NCBI RefSeq assembly: GCF_023100945.1
Contig: NZ_CP064689.1
Coordinates: 1,054,001-1,118,000, forward strand
Length of the DNA: 64,000 bases
Origin: Bradyrhizobium sp. 200
GTDB taxonomy: Bacteria > Pseudomonadota > Alphaproteobacteria > Rhizobiales > Xanthobacteraceae
Direction: 5' to 3'
Shown: piece by piece, positions 25,059 through 34,305 of the stretch
Layout of the letters: the number at the start of each line of letters is the position of its first letter
Numbering within the stretch: position 1 is the first letter of the stretch
Translations under genes and position numbers: made by a program
The notes under the pieces: model-generated
Told to the model about the DNA's origin: nothing
Database searches by the model: none
The model's input: the letters and a program-made list of their open reading frames with translations, nothing else

Positions 25059-26150
25059 CTAGAGCGACAGGATCAGTCCCTGATCCGGCGGGACGCGGCC
25101 GTTGAGGGTGTCGAGATAGGCCCGTTGCACCGCTGCCGGCTCGCGGCTCTCGCTCACCTTCACCCATTGATCCAGCTTCGGGGCGAAAGTGGACCATGCG
25201 GCGCCAAATCGCTTGTCGACGCCGCCCGGTCCCCATTCCTTGGCGCGCTTGCGAATCTGGTCCGGTGCGAAGAAAAATTGAGGTTTTGCGCCCGGCAGTG
25301 CTTGCGCCGGTTCATCAGGCGATGACTTGCGATGAGTGAGCCCAATGATTCCGCTATATTTGATCTGTTCACCGAAGTGCTGGTGCAGTATCGCGCGTAA
25401 CGGGCTGTTGCCCGCCATATCGACATACGCGACCGCGGAACTCGTCGGCAGCGAGCTTACATTGTCGTAGGTCACGACCTCGTCGTAGCAGCCCAGCGAT
25501 TTGACGAAGCCGGTGTTACCCGCTGACGTCAGCCCGATCACCTTGATGCCGTTACCTCTGGTATGCAGGAGATGCGTAAGCCCGTAGGCGGTCTTGCTGG
25601 ACGCGCTCGAGAGCATCACGCTCTTCGCGCCATAGAACTCGTTCTCTGCGAGGAAATCATCGACCAGGAACGATAGCATGAACAGCGGCCGCAGCAGCGC
25701 CTGATAGTCGCCCTGCCTGCCTTCGAAGGCCGGATCGCCGCCAACGCGGGCATACGCGTTGTAGACCGGCGCCACGCCTTGCCGGTGCGCCGCGCCATCG
25801 CGCAGGCCGCGTTTGCTGACGTCGGCGGCCTCGATGACGAGATGCGTCGACATCGGGTAATAGCCGAACAGGATTTCGCCTTCGGCGATGCCGGGATGCT
25901 TCGAGGCAATTACCTCGCCAAATCCCCACACCGGAACGTTGCCGAAACCTGCGGGCGCCGGGAATAGCTGCCAATACTTCAGATGATCGCCGAGCACCGC
26001 GTAAGTAATGTTGTTGGCGGTGAAGGCGAAGCGCGTGACCTTCACCAGCAGCGCGTCATCAGGCAGCGCGGCCGCGTCAGGCAGTTGCGTCTCGATCACC
26101 TTGCACTGTTGCAGATCGTTGCGGGCAACGACGAAGTCGGTGGCTTGCAT
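25059..26150 (-). CDS. DUF2855 family protein
   Basis: 363 residues starting MQATDFVVARNDLQQCKVIE. Segments VKVTRFAFTANNITYAVLGD, VPVWGFGEVIASKHPGI and LSSASSKTAYGLTHLLH are typical of DUF2855, which resembles the medium-chain dehydrogenase/quinone-reductase fold with a GroES-like N-terminus and a degenerate nucleotide-binding half. An oxidoreductase role is plausible but unproven. It lies in the leftward run between the monooxygenase and the acyl-CoA ligase. Confidence 0.83.
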   Translation of the reverse strand: MQATDFVVARNDLQQCKVIETQLPDAAALPDDALLVKVTRFAFTANNITYAVLGDHLKYWQLFPAPAGFGNVPVWGFGEVIASKHPGIAEGEILFGYYPMSTHLVIEAADVSKRGLRDGAAHRQGVAPVYNAYARVGGDPAFEGRQGDYQALLRPLFMLSFLVDDFLAENEFYGAKSVMLSSASSKTAYGLTHLLHTRGNGIKVIGLTSAGNTGFVKSLGCYDEVVTYDNVSSLPTSSAVAYVDMAGNSPLRAILHQHFGEQIKYSGIIGLTHRKSSPDEPAQALPGAKPQFFFAPDQIRKRAKEWGPGGVDKRFGAAWSTFAPKLDQWVKVSESREPAAVQRAYLDTLNGRVPPDQGLILSL

Positions 26151-26273
26151 TGTTTCGATCCCTGCTTCTCACATGCAGCGATCTTTGCGCCGTCTGATGA
26201 CCCTTTTGCAACAGCAATGATGTTTAAAACGGTGTTCGGATTGGGGGTTGGAATGCCTGGAATCGCCAAAGCC

Positions 26274-26354
26274 GTCATTGCGAGGAGCGTAGCGACGAAG
26301 CAATCCATCTATCCACCCGGGAGAGATGGATTGCTTCGCTTCGCTCGCAATGAC
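26274..26354. repeat. Intergenic palindromic repeat, GTCATTGCGAG type
   Basis: The left arm GTCATTGCGAGGAGCGTAGC and GAAGCAATCCATCT are matched by AGATGGATTGCTTCGCTTCG and CTCGCAATGAC on the right, a long imperfect palindrome. It is the widespread rhizobial REP-like type. It separates DUF2855 from the acyl-CoA ligase and may end or process the transcript. Confidence 0.82.
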
Positions 26355-26365
26355 GGAGAGGCAGT

Positions 26366-27898
26366 TCACGCAATCGCGCGCAGTTTACCCTCGGCATGGA
26401 GATCGCGCAGCTTGCGCTTGAAAATCTTTCCCGTGGCTTCGCGCGGCATGGCGTCCATGAACTGGATTTCCTTTGGCACCTTGAAGTTGGCGAGGCGGCC
26501 GCGCAGAAATTCCTGCACGGCGGCGGGCGACAGCGCGGCATTCGCTTCCGGCTCGATGCAGGCAAACAGCCGCTCGCCGAATTCGTCGTCGGGTACGCCG
26601 AACACCGCGCAGTCGCGCACGCCGTCCATGCCGATCAGTGCGTTCTCGATCTCCGCCGGGTAGATGTTGACGCCGCCCGAGATCACCATGTCGCGCTTGC
26701 GGTCGCACAGGAACAGATAGCCGTCCGCGTCGAGATAGCCGACGTCGCCGACGCTGACGAGGCCCTCGCGGCCGGCTTCGGCACGCGCGCCGGCCTTGCC
26801 GTGATAGTCGAAATCCGGCACCGACATCTGCCGCATGAAGATTTCGCCAGGCTCATTGATGGCGCACAACTCGCCGTTGGGGCGGAAGATCCTGACGATG
26901 CCGCCCTCGATGGCGCGGCCGACGGTGCCGGGTTTTGCCAGCGCCTCCTCGGCCGAATGCCATACCGGAATGCCGGTTTCGGTCGAGCCGAAATACTCGT
27001 TGATGACCGGGCCCCACCACTCGATCATCGCGCGCTTGACCTGCGGCGGGCAGGGCGCCGCGCCATGCACGACGAAGCGCAGCGACGACAGATCGTAGCG
27101 GCGTTTCACGTCGTCCGGCAGCCGCAGCAGGCGGACGAACATCGTCGGCACCATGTGCATGTGGGTGACACGATGGCGCGCGATCAGTTGCAGCATGTCT
27201 TCGGGATCGAAGCGCGGTTCGAGCACGATTGTGCAAGCACTGCGAAACGCTAGCATGCCGTAGGAGTTCGGCGCCGAATGATACATCGGGCCGTTCATCA
27301 GGATGACCTGATCCTCGTTCGGCTTCACGCCATAGGCGATGCCGCCGACGCGCGCCGAGGCCGCGGCCTGTTCCGGTGTTATCGGCTTGCGGCGCACGCC
27401 CTTGGGCAGGCCGGTCGTGCCTGACGTATAGAACATCGGCGCACTGCCGATCGGCGCTTCCTGCAACGGTGCCTGCGTGTCGCGCCAGTTGTCCCAGTCG
27501 GTCATGCCGTCGGGGACCTGCGTCAGCGCGGGCGCAACGTTGAACGCGGCGGCGATCTCCGGCGGCGTGGTCACCACCAGCAGCTTGATGTCGCCGGGCA
27601 GGCCGTCCCTGATCTGCGGCAGCAGGTCCGCGTGGCAGACCAGGATTTTCGCGCCGCTGTCGGCCAGAATGTAGGCCACTTCCTCGGCCTTCAGGTGCCA
27701 GTTGATCGGTACCACGGGGCTGCCCAGCGCCGCCGCCCCGGCCGAGACTTCGAAGAACGCGAAGTCATTACGGAGCATCATGCCGACAGGCGTTCCGCCG
27801 CCGACGCCCAGCGCCCTGAAGCCCGCCGCCGCTCGCGCGATGCGAGCGTGGATCTCGGGATAGCTGATCCGGCGTTCGCCGCTGATGATCGATGTCAT
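26366..27898 (-). CDS. Fatty-acid-type acyl-CoA synthetase
   Basis: 510 residues from the ATG at 27898, which has AGGAGG just upstream. ANL motifs run in order: MFYTSGTTGLPKGVRR, INEYFGSTETGIP, FLCDRKRDMVISGGVNIYP and the catalytic lysine in REATGKIFKRKL. It would form an acyl-CoA from an organic acid and ATP. With the solute-binding protein and nitronate monooxygenase genes upstream in the same direction, it probably activates the imported substrate or its oxidised product. Confidence 0.9.
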   Translation of the reverse strand: MTSIISGERRISYPEIHARIARAAAGFRALGVGGGTPVGMMLRNDFAFFEVSAGAAALGSPVVPINWHLKAEEVAYILADSGAKILVCHADLLPQIRDGLPGDIKLLVVTTPPEIAAAFNVAPALTQVPDGMTDWDNWRDTQAPLQEAPIGSAPMFYTSGTTGLPKGVRRKPITPEQAAASARVGGIAYGVKPNEDQVILMNGPMYHSAPNSYGMLAFRSACTIVLEPRFDPEDMLQLIARHRVTHMHMVPTMFVRLLRLPDDVKRRYDLSSLRFVVHGAAPCPPQVKRAMIEWWGPVINEYFGSTETGIPVWHSAEEALAKPGTVGRAIEGGIVRIFRPNGELCAINEPGEIFMRQMSVPDFDYHGKAGARAEAGREGLVSVGDVGYLDADGYLFLCDRKRDMVISGGVNIYPAEIENALIGMDGVRDCAVFGVPDDEFGERLFACIEPEANAALSPAAVQEFLRGRLANFKVPKEIQFMDAMPREATGKIFKRKLRDLHAEGKLRAIA

Positions 27899-27929
27899 AT
27901 TTCCTCCTGACCGACCGGAATGCGTCGGC

Positions 27930-29117
27930 CTAGCCGTCATCCAGAATGTCGTCGAAGCCGATCCAGCTTTTGCCGTCGAAGCGACGCAGCCGCAATTGCT
28001 GAAACGGCAGATAATCGTCGGCATCGGTCGATACCGTGATGCCCGGCAACAACAGCGGCAGCGGTACCTCGCGCAGCGACGCCGCCTGTTTCATGATGTT
28101 CTCCCGGCTGAGATCGTCCTTGCAGGCCATCAGAACCTTCACCATGAGGTTGGCATAATGATAGCCGGCAGCGTAGTTCGAATTGGTCAAATCCGCATTC
28201 GGCAAATACTGCTTCATGAAAGCGAAGTATTCCTTCACGCCGGGATCACTGGCCCATTGCGGGTCGATCGTGTCCTTGACGTTGCTGGACGAGATCAGGC
28301 CGACGGCGTTGTCGAGACCGGCCGGCTCCAGGAACGAGATCGATGACGCCGAGGTCGGCACGAAGAACAGGTCCGGCTTCCAGTTGATCTCGGCGACGCC
28401 CTTGATCATCTGCGAGGTGAATTTGCCGAGCACGACGCCGAACATCACGTTGGCGCCGGAGGCCTTCAGCGTTGCGAGCTGCGAGCTGATGGTCGGCGCG
28501 CTGGTCTCGTAGGTTGCTTCCGACACGATCATGGTCGCGGCCTTGTCTCCGAGGCCGCGCTTGAAGCCGGCGACGTAATCGCGGCCGAAATCGTCGTTCT
28601 GGGAGAGGATTGCGATTTTTGCGTCAGGCTTGGTCCGCAGGATATGCTTGGCATAGACGATGCCTTCGGACTGGTAGGCTGCCATTCCCGGCATGGTCCA
28701 GCGGAAATTCTTCGGGTCGGCCCATTTGGTCGCCCCGCTCAGCACGAAGAGCTGCGGTACCTTCTTGCCGTTGAGGTAGCGATGCACCGCATTGTTGGTG
28801 GCGGTCCCGAGCGAGCCGAACATCAGCAGCACTTCTTCCTGTTCGACGAGTTTTCGGGTCTGCTCGACCGTCTTGGGTGGGGAGTAGGCGTCGTCGAGGC
28901 TGATGAACTTGATCTTGCGGCCGTTGATGCCGCCCTCGGTGTTGATCTTCTCGAAATAGGCCTCCTGCGCCCGGCCGATGATGCCGAAGCCGGATGCCGG
29001 TCCGCTGTAGGGCAGGGTCTGCCCGATGCGGATCTCGTCCTTGGCGTCGCCGCCGACAGCCGTGGCGCTTCCAAGCAAAGCAAATGCGATCGTCAATACA
29101 GGTCGTGACAGCCTCAT
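27930..29117 (-). CDS. ABC transporter substrate-binding protein, branched-chain amino acid type
   Basis: About 395 residues with signal peptide MRLSRPVLTIAFALLGSATA. AGAGGG sits nine bases before the ATG at 29117, better spaced than the ATG at 29126. The type I periplasmic-binding fold shows in IRIGQTLPYSGPASGFG, EKINTEGGINGRKIKF and AILSQNDDFGRDYVAGFKRG. LivK-like proteins of this kind in rhizobia bind aromatic and short acids as well as amino acids. No permease or ATPase genes are adjacent, so it must use components encoded elsewhere. Confidence 0.9.
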   Translation of the reverse strand: MRLSRPVLTIAFALLGSATAVGGDAKDEIRIGQTLPYSGPASGFGIIGRAQEAYFEKINTEGGINGRKIKFISLDDAYSPPKTVEQTRKLVEQEEVLLMFGSLGTATNNAVHRYLNGKKVPQLFVLSGATKWADPKNFRWTMPGMAAYQSEGIVYAKHILRTKPDAKIAILSQNDDFGRDYVAGFKRGLGDKAATMIVSEATYETSAPTISSQLATLKASGANVMFGVVLGKFTSQMIKGVAEINWKPDLFFVPTSASSISFLEPAGLDNAVGLISSSNVKDTIDPQWASDPGVKEYFAFMKQYLPNADLTNSNYAAGYHYANLMVKVLMACKDDLSRENIMKQAASLREVPLPLLLPGITVSTDADDYLPFQQLRLRRFDGKSWIGFDDILDDG

Positions 29118-29167
29118 CGTTTCCATCCCTCTGTCTTGTTTTTAGTTGATGCAGGTCGCAGCGCCGA

Positions 29168-30142
29168 TCAGGCGCGCGCCCGCTTTAAGAAGTCGCCGCT
29201 CGCATCGTCGAACTCTGCCTTCAACCGCGCCACCAGTTCGGCGACCGGCGGCGCATCCGCGATCTGGCCGATGCCCTGGCCAGAGCCCCAGATGTCGCGC
29301 CACGCCTTGGCCTTGGTGTTGCCGCCGGAACCGAAATTCATCTTCGACTTGTCGCTTTGCGGCAGATTGTCGGGATCGAGCCCCGCGGCCACGATCGAGG
29401 GGCCGAGATAATTGCCGTGCACGCCGGTGAACAGGTTGGAATAGACGATGTCCTCGGCAGCATGCTTGGTCAGCGCGGCCTTATAGGCCGGATCGGCGTT
29501 GGCTTCCGCAGTCGCGATGAAGCGGGTGCCCATGTAGGCCATGTCGGCGCCGAGCGCGAGCGCCGACGCGATCCCCCAGCCGTCGGAGATCGCGCCCGAC
29601 AGCAACACGGTGCCCTTGAACCACTGCTTCACCTCGCGCAGCAGCGCGAACGGCGACAGCGTGCCGGCATGGCCGCCGGCGCCGGCGCAGACCAGAATCA
29701 GGCCGTCGACGCCATGCTCGGCGGCTTTGCGCGCATGCTTGACGTTGATCACGTCGTGGAAAACCGCGCCGCCATAGGAATGCGCGGCGTCGACGATTTC
29801 CCGCGGCGGACGCAGCGAGGTGATGATGATCGGAACCTGGTGCTTCACGCAGGTCTCCATGTCGTTCATCAGCCGGTCGTTGGACGCGTGGCAGATCTGG
29901 TTGACCGCGTAAGGCGCAACCTTCTTCCCTGGATGCAGCGCCTTGTATTCGCCGAGCTCGTTCTCGATCCGCGTCAGCCATTCGGCGAGCTTTTCGACCG
30001 GCCGCGCGTTCAGCGCGGGGAACGAGCCGACGATGCCGGCCTTGCACTGGGCGATCACGAGCTCGGGGCCGGACACGATAAACAGCGGCGAGCCGACCAC
30101 GGGCAGTTCGAGCGTATCGACAAGCGAAGCGGGCAACGGCAT
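29168..30142 (-). CDS. Nitronate monooxygenase family flavoprotein
   Basis: 324 residues of the FMN-binding TIM-barrel family (2-nitropropane dioxygenase). Visible motifs are PLFIVSGPELVIAQCKAGIV, GLILVCAGAGGHAGTLSPFA for FMN phosphate and GAISDGWGIASALALGADM with AYMGTRFIA. The enzymes oxidise nitronates to carbonyl compound and nitrite, though many homologues have other substrates. It is the first gene of the leftward run, directly divergent from a LysR gene across two dyad operators. Confidence 0.88.
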   Translation of the reverse strand: MPLPASLVDTLELPVVGSPLFIVSGPELVIAQCKAGIVGSFPALNARPVEKLAEWLTRIENELGEYKALHPGKKVAPYAVNQICHASNDRLMNDMETCVKHQVPIIITSLRPPREIVDAAHSYGGAVFHDVINVKHARKAAEHGVDGLILVCAGAGGHAGTLSPFALLREVKQWFKGTVLLSGAISDGWGIASALALGADMAYMGTRFIATAEANADPAYKAALTKHAAEDIVYSNLFTGVHGNYLGPSIVAAGLDPDNLPQSDKSKMNFGSGGNTKAKAWRDIWGSGQGIGQIADAPPVAELVARLKAEFDDASGDFLKRARA

Positions 30143-30280
30143 TCAGTCTCTCCCTTTGTAGCGCGATGCCGGCCGTGCCGGGGACGCGTCCATTGTGTTG
30201 ATTTGGAGTGCCGGGCCGCGGGCGGAACCGCCGGCCGGGCTACCTGTTGCCGGTCCATTATAAGGCTGGACGCAGCGCCA

Positions 30281-30304
30281 CGGCTGTTCAATATTGAACA
30301 GCCG
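30281..30304. promoter_or_regulatory. 24-bp perfect palindrome (likely LysR site 1)
   Basis: CGGCTGTTCAAT is followed immediately by its exact reverse complement. Its core is TTCA-ATAT-TGAA (30287-30298). It lies between nitronate monooxygenase and the LysR gene. Confidence 0.7.
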
Positions 30305-30305
30305 A

Positions 30306-30320
30306 TCATTCAGGAATGAA
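30306..30320. promoter_or_regulatory. Second TTCA-N4-TGAA site (likely LysR site 2)
   Basis: TTCA-GGAA-TGAA (30309-30320) has the same half-sites and spacer as site 1, exactly 22 bp (two helical turns) downstream. An overlapping dyad TCATTC-AG-GAATGA spans 30306-30319. It lies 18 bp before the lysR start. Confidence 0.65.
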
Positions 30321-30338
30321 CATAGGCGCGGGGAGCCG

Positions 30339-31226
30339 ATGGACTGGGACCTCTGCAAGACCTTCGTGGCCGTGGCCGAGACCCGCAGCCTGGCGGCGGC
30401 GGCGCGGCAGTTGCGCTCCAGTCATCCGACGGTCGGGCGCAAGATCACCGAACTGGAGAGCCAGCTCGGCATCCCCCTGTTCGCGCGATCCAACGACGGG
30501 CTTTCGCTGACCGCGCAGGGCCGCAAGTTTCGCGAGCATGTCGAGGCGATGGCGGCGGCGGCGTTGTGTGCGGAGGCCGCGGTGTCGGCGACGGGCGCGC
30601 AGGCGCGCGGCGTCGTCAAGCTGTCGATCGGCTCCACGCTCGCCTCGCACTGGCTGATGCCGAGGCTCGGTCCGTTCCTGCGCGCGCACGACCATATTCA
30701 GCTCGAGATCATCACCCATCCGTATCCGGCCAGCGTGCGCCGCCGCGAGGCCGATGTCGTGCTGCGCCCGGTCGACAGCGGCGAAGAGAATTTGATCGGC
30801 CGCAAGGTCGGCCGGCTCGGCACAGGCTTTTACGCCTCGCGGGATTATGCCGGGCGGCGACGGCTCCCCGAGCGGCGCGACGAATGGAAGGGCCACAGCG
30901 TCATCGGTTTCGCCGACCGCGCCTCGAATGAGCGGCTGGCGCGCTGGAGCGACGCCATCACGCGGCAGGGCTCGCTGGTGATGCGATGCTCGTCGCAGGG
31001 CGACATGCTCGCCGCGGCGCGCGCAGGCCTGGGGATTTCGACGCTGTCGTGCTTTGTCGCGGCCGCCTATCCGGATCTCGTCCGCGTCGCCCCGCAGAAA
31101 CTGGTCAGCGTGGCCGATCTCTGGCTGCTGGCGCACCCCGATCTCGTCGACCTCCCCGCGGTGCGCGCGGTGATCGACTTCGTCACGGCTTCCGCGCGCG
31201 AGGACCGGGTAAGGCTGCGGGGGTGA
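30339..31226 (+). CDS. LysR family transcriptional regulator
   Basis: 295 residues from MDWDLCKTFVAVAETRSLAA, with GGGGAG before the ATG at 30339. The helix-turn-helix has AAARQLRSSHPTVGRKITEL and LGIPLFARSNDGLSLTAQG. A substrate-sensing domain fills the rest. It is divergent from the leftward catabolic run and has paired dyads in the shared promoter, so it probably controls that run and itself. Its last 44 bp overlap the convergent glycosylase gene. Confidence 0.9.
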   Translation: MDWDLCKTFVAVAETRSLAAAARQLRSSHPTVGRKITELESQLGIPLFARSNDGLSLTAQGRKFREHVEAMAAAALCAEAAVSATGAQARGVVKLSIGSTLASHWLMPRLGPFLRAHDHIQLEIITHPYPASVRRREADVVLRPVDSGEENLIGRKVGRLGTGFYASRDYAGRRRLPERRDEWKGHSVIGFADRASNERLARWSDAITRQGSLVMRCSSQGDMLAAARAGLGISTLSCFVAAAYPDLVRVAPQKLVSVADLWLLAHPDLVDLPAVRAVIDFVTASAREDRVRLRG

Positions 31227-31875
31227 TCTTGTCGGCCAGCACGCCCTCGCGCTTCTTCAGCACGCGATAATAGCTCCACCACAGATGCGCTGCGGCGCCG
31301 CGCAGCGGGCGCCAGGGTTCGGCCAGCGGCGCCATCTGCTTGGCGGTCGGGCGCGTCTGCAGGCCGAGGCCGATCTTGATCGCTTCCTGTATGGCGATAT
31401 CGCCGGCCGGCCAGGCATCGCCATGGCCGAGGCAGAACAGCAGGTAGACGTCGGCGGTCCACGGACCAATGCCGTGCAACGCCGTCAGCGTATGATGCGC
31501 GGCGTCGGCGTCCTCTTCCGCCAGCACGTCGAGGTTCAGCCGTTCGGCGGCCAGCTCGCGTGCGATGTTTTTCAACGTCTTGATCTTGGCGGCCGAGAGC
31601 CCGAGACGGCCGAGGCGGTCGGCGCGGGCCTTGCGGATGACATCATGGTCGAATGGATCGAACGCGGCCACAAGGCGCGCCCAGATCGCGCCGGCGCTCG
31701 CGGTGGACAATTGCTGGCCGCACACGATCGCCGCGAGCCCGGCGAATCCCGGCTCGCGCTGCCGCAGCGCCGGCATGCCGGTCAGCTCGAAAATCGGCTT
31801 CAGCCGCACGTCCTGCTTGACCAGCGCGTGGACGGCGTCTTCGAGATCGGACTGGCTGCTGAGGTGGATGGTCAT
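31183..31875 (-). CDS. AlkA-like DNA-3-methyladenine glycosylase
   Basis: 230 residues with the helix-hairpin-helix-GPD fold: AAIVCGQQLSTASAGAIWAR, then the hairpin TALHGIGPWTADVYLLFCLG and the catalytic-type Asp in AWPAGDIAIQEA. It excises alkylated bases to start base-excision repair. The N-terminal DNA-bending domain of E. coli AlkA is absent, as in many alphaproteobacterial homologues. Convergent with the LysR gene; no ada gene is adjacent. Confidence 0.9.
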   Translation of the reverse strand: MTIHLSSQSDLEDAVHALVKQDVRLKPIFELTGMPALRQREPGFAGLAAIVCGQQLSTASAGAIWARLVAAFDPFDHDVIRKARADRLGRLGLSAAKIKTLKNIARELAAERLNLDVLAEEDADAAHHTLTALHGIGPWTADVYLLFCLGHGDAWPAGDIAIQEAIKIGLGLQTRPTAKQMAPLAEPWRPLRGAAAHLWWSYYRVLKKREGVLADKITPAALPGPRARKP

Positions 31876-31901
31876 CTAAGGAATGTTATCGACTCACTGG
31901 A

Positions 31902-32053
31902 TCGTCATGCGCGGGCTTGACCCGCGCATCCATCTTATATCGTAAAAGGCTCTTGCACGATGGATTGCCTGGTCCCGGCTACGCCAAGGCTTCGCCGGGC
32001 GCCCCAGTGTTAGGCCGGCGAAGCTTCAGCGAAGACGGCAAGCCCGGCAATGA
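31902..32053. repeat. Composite palindromic repeat, CGTCATGCGCGGG type
   Basis: The left end CGTCATGCGCGGGCTTGACC and the inner GCCCGGCAATGACG at the right end are known borders of REP-like units; the interior holds ATCCATC and a GGCTACGCCAAGGCTTCGCC hairpin with GGCGAAGCTTCAGCGAAG. The same border words recur at 39035-39164. Confidence 0.75.
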
Positions 32054-32070
32054 CGAGTGTTTGGAGGATC

Positions 32071-32982
32071 ATGCCACCCGTTTTCCGATTTGCGCCGAGC
32101 CCGAACGGCTACCTCCATCTCGGTCATGCCTATTCGGCGCTGCTGAATTTCGACCTGGCGCGCCGGGCCGGCGGCAGGCTGTTGCTGCGGATCGAGGACA
32201 TCGACGCGACGAGGTGCCGGCCGGAATTCGAGGCGGCGATCTACGAAGATCTCGCCTGGCTCGGGATATCCTGGGAAACGCCGGCGCGGCGGCAATCGGA
32301 ACATTTTGCGCGCTATCGGGAGGCGGTCGAAGGATTGGCAGGCCTGGGCCTGATCTATCCGAGCTTCGAGAGCCGCGCGGAAATCGCCCGTATGGTGGCG
32401 CAACGCGAAGCCGATGCGCCCTGGCCGCGCGATCCCGACGGGGCGCCGCTCTATCCAGGCGCTGCGAAATCGCTGCCGTTGGACGAACGCAGCCGGCTGA
32501 TCGGGCAGGGTATGCCTTATGCGCTGCGGCTCGATATGGCGGCGGCCCGTGCGCGCACGAATCAACTCGCGAATCCACTCACTTGGACCGAGCATGGCGA
32601 AGGCCCCGATGGCGAGACCGGCATAGTGCACGCTCAACCCGAAGCCTGGGGCGACGTCATTCTCGCGCGCAAGGAGACCCCGACCAGCTATCATCTCTCC
32701 GTCGTGATCGACGATGCCTTGCAGAGCGTTACCGACGTCGTGCGGGGCCGGGACCTGTTCTGGTCGACGAGCGTGCACTTGCTGTTGCAGCAGTTGCTCG
32801 GTATCCCGCAACCGGTCTATCGGCATCACCGGCTCATCGAAGATGCGTCGGGACACAAGCTCTCGAAATCGACGCAAGCCACGGCCTTGCGCGAATTGCG
32901 CGGGCAGGGTGTCACGCCTGCGGATATTCGCAGCCTCGTCGGTTTGCCCGCCGACTTCCGTAATACTACTGGGGGTTGTTGA
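32071..32982 (+). CDS. gluQ: Glutamyl-queuosine tRNA(Asp) synthetase
   Basis: 303 residues from MPPVFRFAPSPNGYLHLGHA; GGAGG stands 5 bases before the ATG. It is a truncated glutamyl-tRNA synthetase: the HIGH-type motif is HLGHAYSALL and the KMSKS-type motif is HKLSKS, and there is no C-terminal anticodon-binding domain. It attaches glutamate to queuosine at position 34 of tRNA-Asp. A repeat element precedes it, and a hybrid kinase gene follows after 66 bp. Confidence 0.92.
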   Translation: MPPVFRFAPSPNGYLHLGHAYSALLNFDLARRAGGRLLLRIEDIDATRCRPEFEAAIYEDLAWLGISWETPARRQSEHFARYREAVEGLAGLGLIYPSFESRAEIARMVAQREADAPWPRDPDGAPLYPGAAKSLPLDERSRLIGQGMPYALRLDMAAARARTNQLANPLTWTEHGEGPDGETGIVHAQPEAWGDVILARKETPTSYHLSVVIDDALQSVTDVVRGRDLFWSTSVHLLLQQLLGIPQPVYRHHRLIEDASGHKLSKSTQATALRELRGQGVTPADIRSLVGLPADFRNTTGGC

Positions 32983-33048
32983 AAACGTCTCCGTGACACC
33001 GGACGCCATCGCGTGTCATGCTGGTTCCGGGCTCAGGGAAGGGGGACC

Positions 33049-34305
33049 ATGGCGGCGAAGCGGCGCTCACGGCGCATTACACGGCCAGTCAAGCAGCGGC
33101 GAGCGAAAAAACGCGTCTCCAGCGCCGCCGCAAAGGCGCGCGGTCCGCGCAAGTCCGCCGTCGTCGCCACTGGCATGGTCGAGACCGCGCTGGCGGCCTT
33201 TGCGCATGAGGTTCGTACGCCGCTCACAGGCATTCTGGCGATCAGCAATCTCCTGGCGACGTCCGAACTCGACGAGCGCGAACGGCGCTGGGTCGACACC
33301 ATCAAGGCAGGCGCCGAACATCTGGCGAGCCTTGCGACGCTGTTCGTAGATGCGGCGCGCAGCGACGGTCCCGGGCTCACGGTGCGGCAGGACTTCTTCG
33401 ACCTGCGCACGCTCGCCCGCAATGCCGGCGATTCGCTGACCGGCCGCGCGATGGCGAAGGGACTGCAGTCGTCGGTCGATGTTTCCGAACAACTCCCGGG
33501 ATTTGCGATCGGCGATCCCGTCCGCCTGCGCGCCGCGGTGGAGAACCTGATCGACAATGCCGTGAAATTCACTGAACAGGGCAGCGTCGCGTTGCAGGTG
33601 ACGGCCGCGCGCGCCCCGAAAGGCAGGATCACCGTCGCCTTCGTGGTCTCCGACAGCGGGATCGGCCTCACGGTGAGCGAGATCAAGCGCCTGTTCCGGC
33701 CGTTCTCGCAGGCCAATGTCTCCATTGCATCGCGCTTCGGCGGCGCCGGGCTCGGATTGTCGTCGGTCAAGCAACTGGCGCGCGCCATGGGCGGCGACAT
33801 CACCGTGACCCAGCGCCGTGGCGGCGGCACCACGTTTACCTTCAAGGTCGTGATGTCACCCGCAACGGACGCGGTGACGGGGGCATCCGGCGTCGATGGC
33901 GCGGTATCGATCAGCTCGCCCCGGTCGCTGCGGCTGCTCAGCGTCGAAGATAATCCGTTCGGCCGTGTCGTGCTCAACGCGATCCTGACCGAGCTCGGTC
34001 ATCAGGCCGAGTTCATCGGCCAGGGCGAGGCCGCGCCGGAACGGATCGCGCAAGGCGCATTCGATGCGGTGCTGATGGACATGGTCTTGCCGGGGATCGA
34101 CGGCATCGAGGCGATCACGCGCATTCGCGGGCTTCAGCCGCCGCTCGGCGGCATTCCGATCATCGGCATATCGGGCCGCAGCGAGGACGAGGCGGCCGCG
34201 CGCGCCGCCGGCGCCGATATCTTTCTGGTCAAGCCTGTGTCTCCGCGCGCCCTGGCGACTGCGCTGCATGAAGCGACGTCCCCTTCGGCAACCGCGACTT
34301 CATGA
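33049..34305 (+). CDS. Cytosolic hybrid histidine kinase with receiver domain
   Basis: 418 residues. The first 40 are Lys/Arg-rich with no sensor or membrane segment. The kinase core starts AAFAHEVRTPLTGILAISNL (His53), continues with the N box VENLIDNAVKFTEQG, G boxes SDSGIGLTVSEI and GGAGLGLSSVKQLA, and ends with a receiver holding Asp344 in LMDMVLPGIDG and Lys in FLVKPVS. A soluble hybrid kinase probably takes its input from a partner protein. Its 3' end overlaps yihY antisense by 77 bp. Confidence 0.9.
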   Translation: MAAKRRSRRITRPVKQRRAKKRVSSAAAKARGPRKSAVVATGMVETALAAFAHEVRTPLTGILAISNLLATSELDERERRWVDTIKAGAEHLASLATLFVDAARSDGPGLTVRQDFFDLRTLARNAGDSLTGRAMAKGLQSSVDVSEQLPGFAIGDPVRLRAAVENLIDNAVKFTEQGSVALQVTAARAPKGRITVAFVVSDSGIGLTVSEIKRLFRPFSQANVSIASRFGGAGLGLSSVKQLARAMGGDITVTQRRGGGTTFTFKVVMSPATDAVTGASGVDGAVSISSPRSLRLLSVEDNPFGRVVLNAILTELGHQAEFIGQGEAAPERIAQGAFDAVLMDMVLPGIDGIEAITRIRGLQPPLGGIPIIGISGRSEDEAAARAAGADIFLVKPVSPRALATALHEATSPSATATS

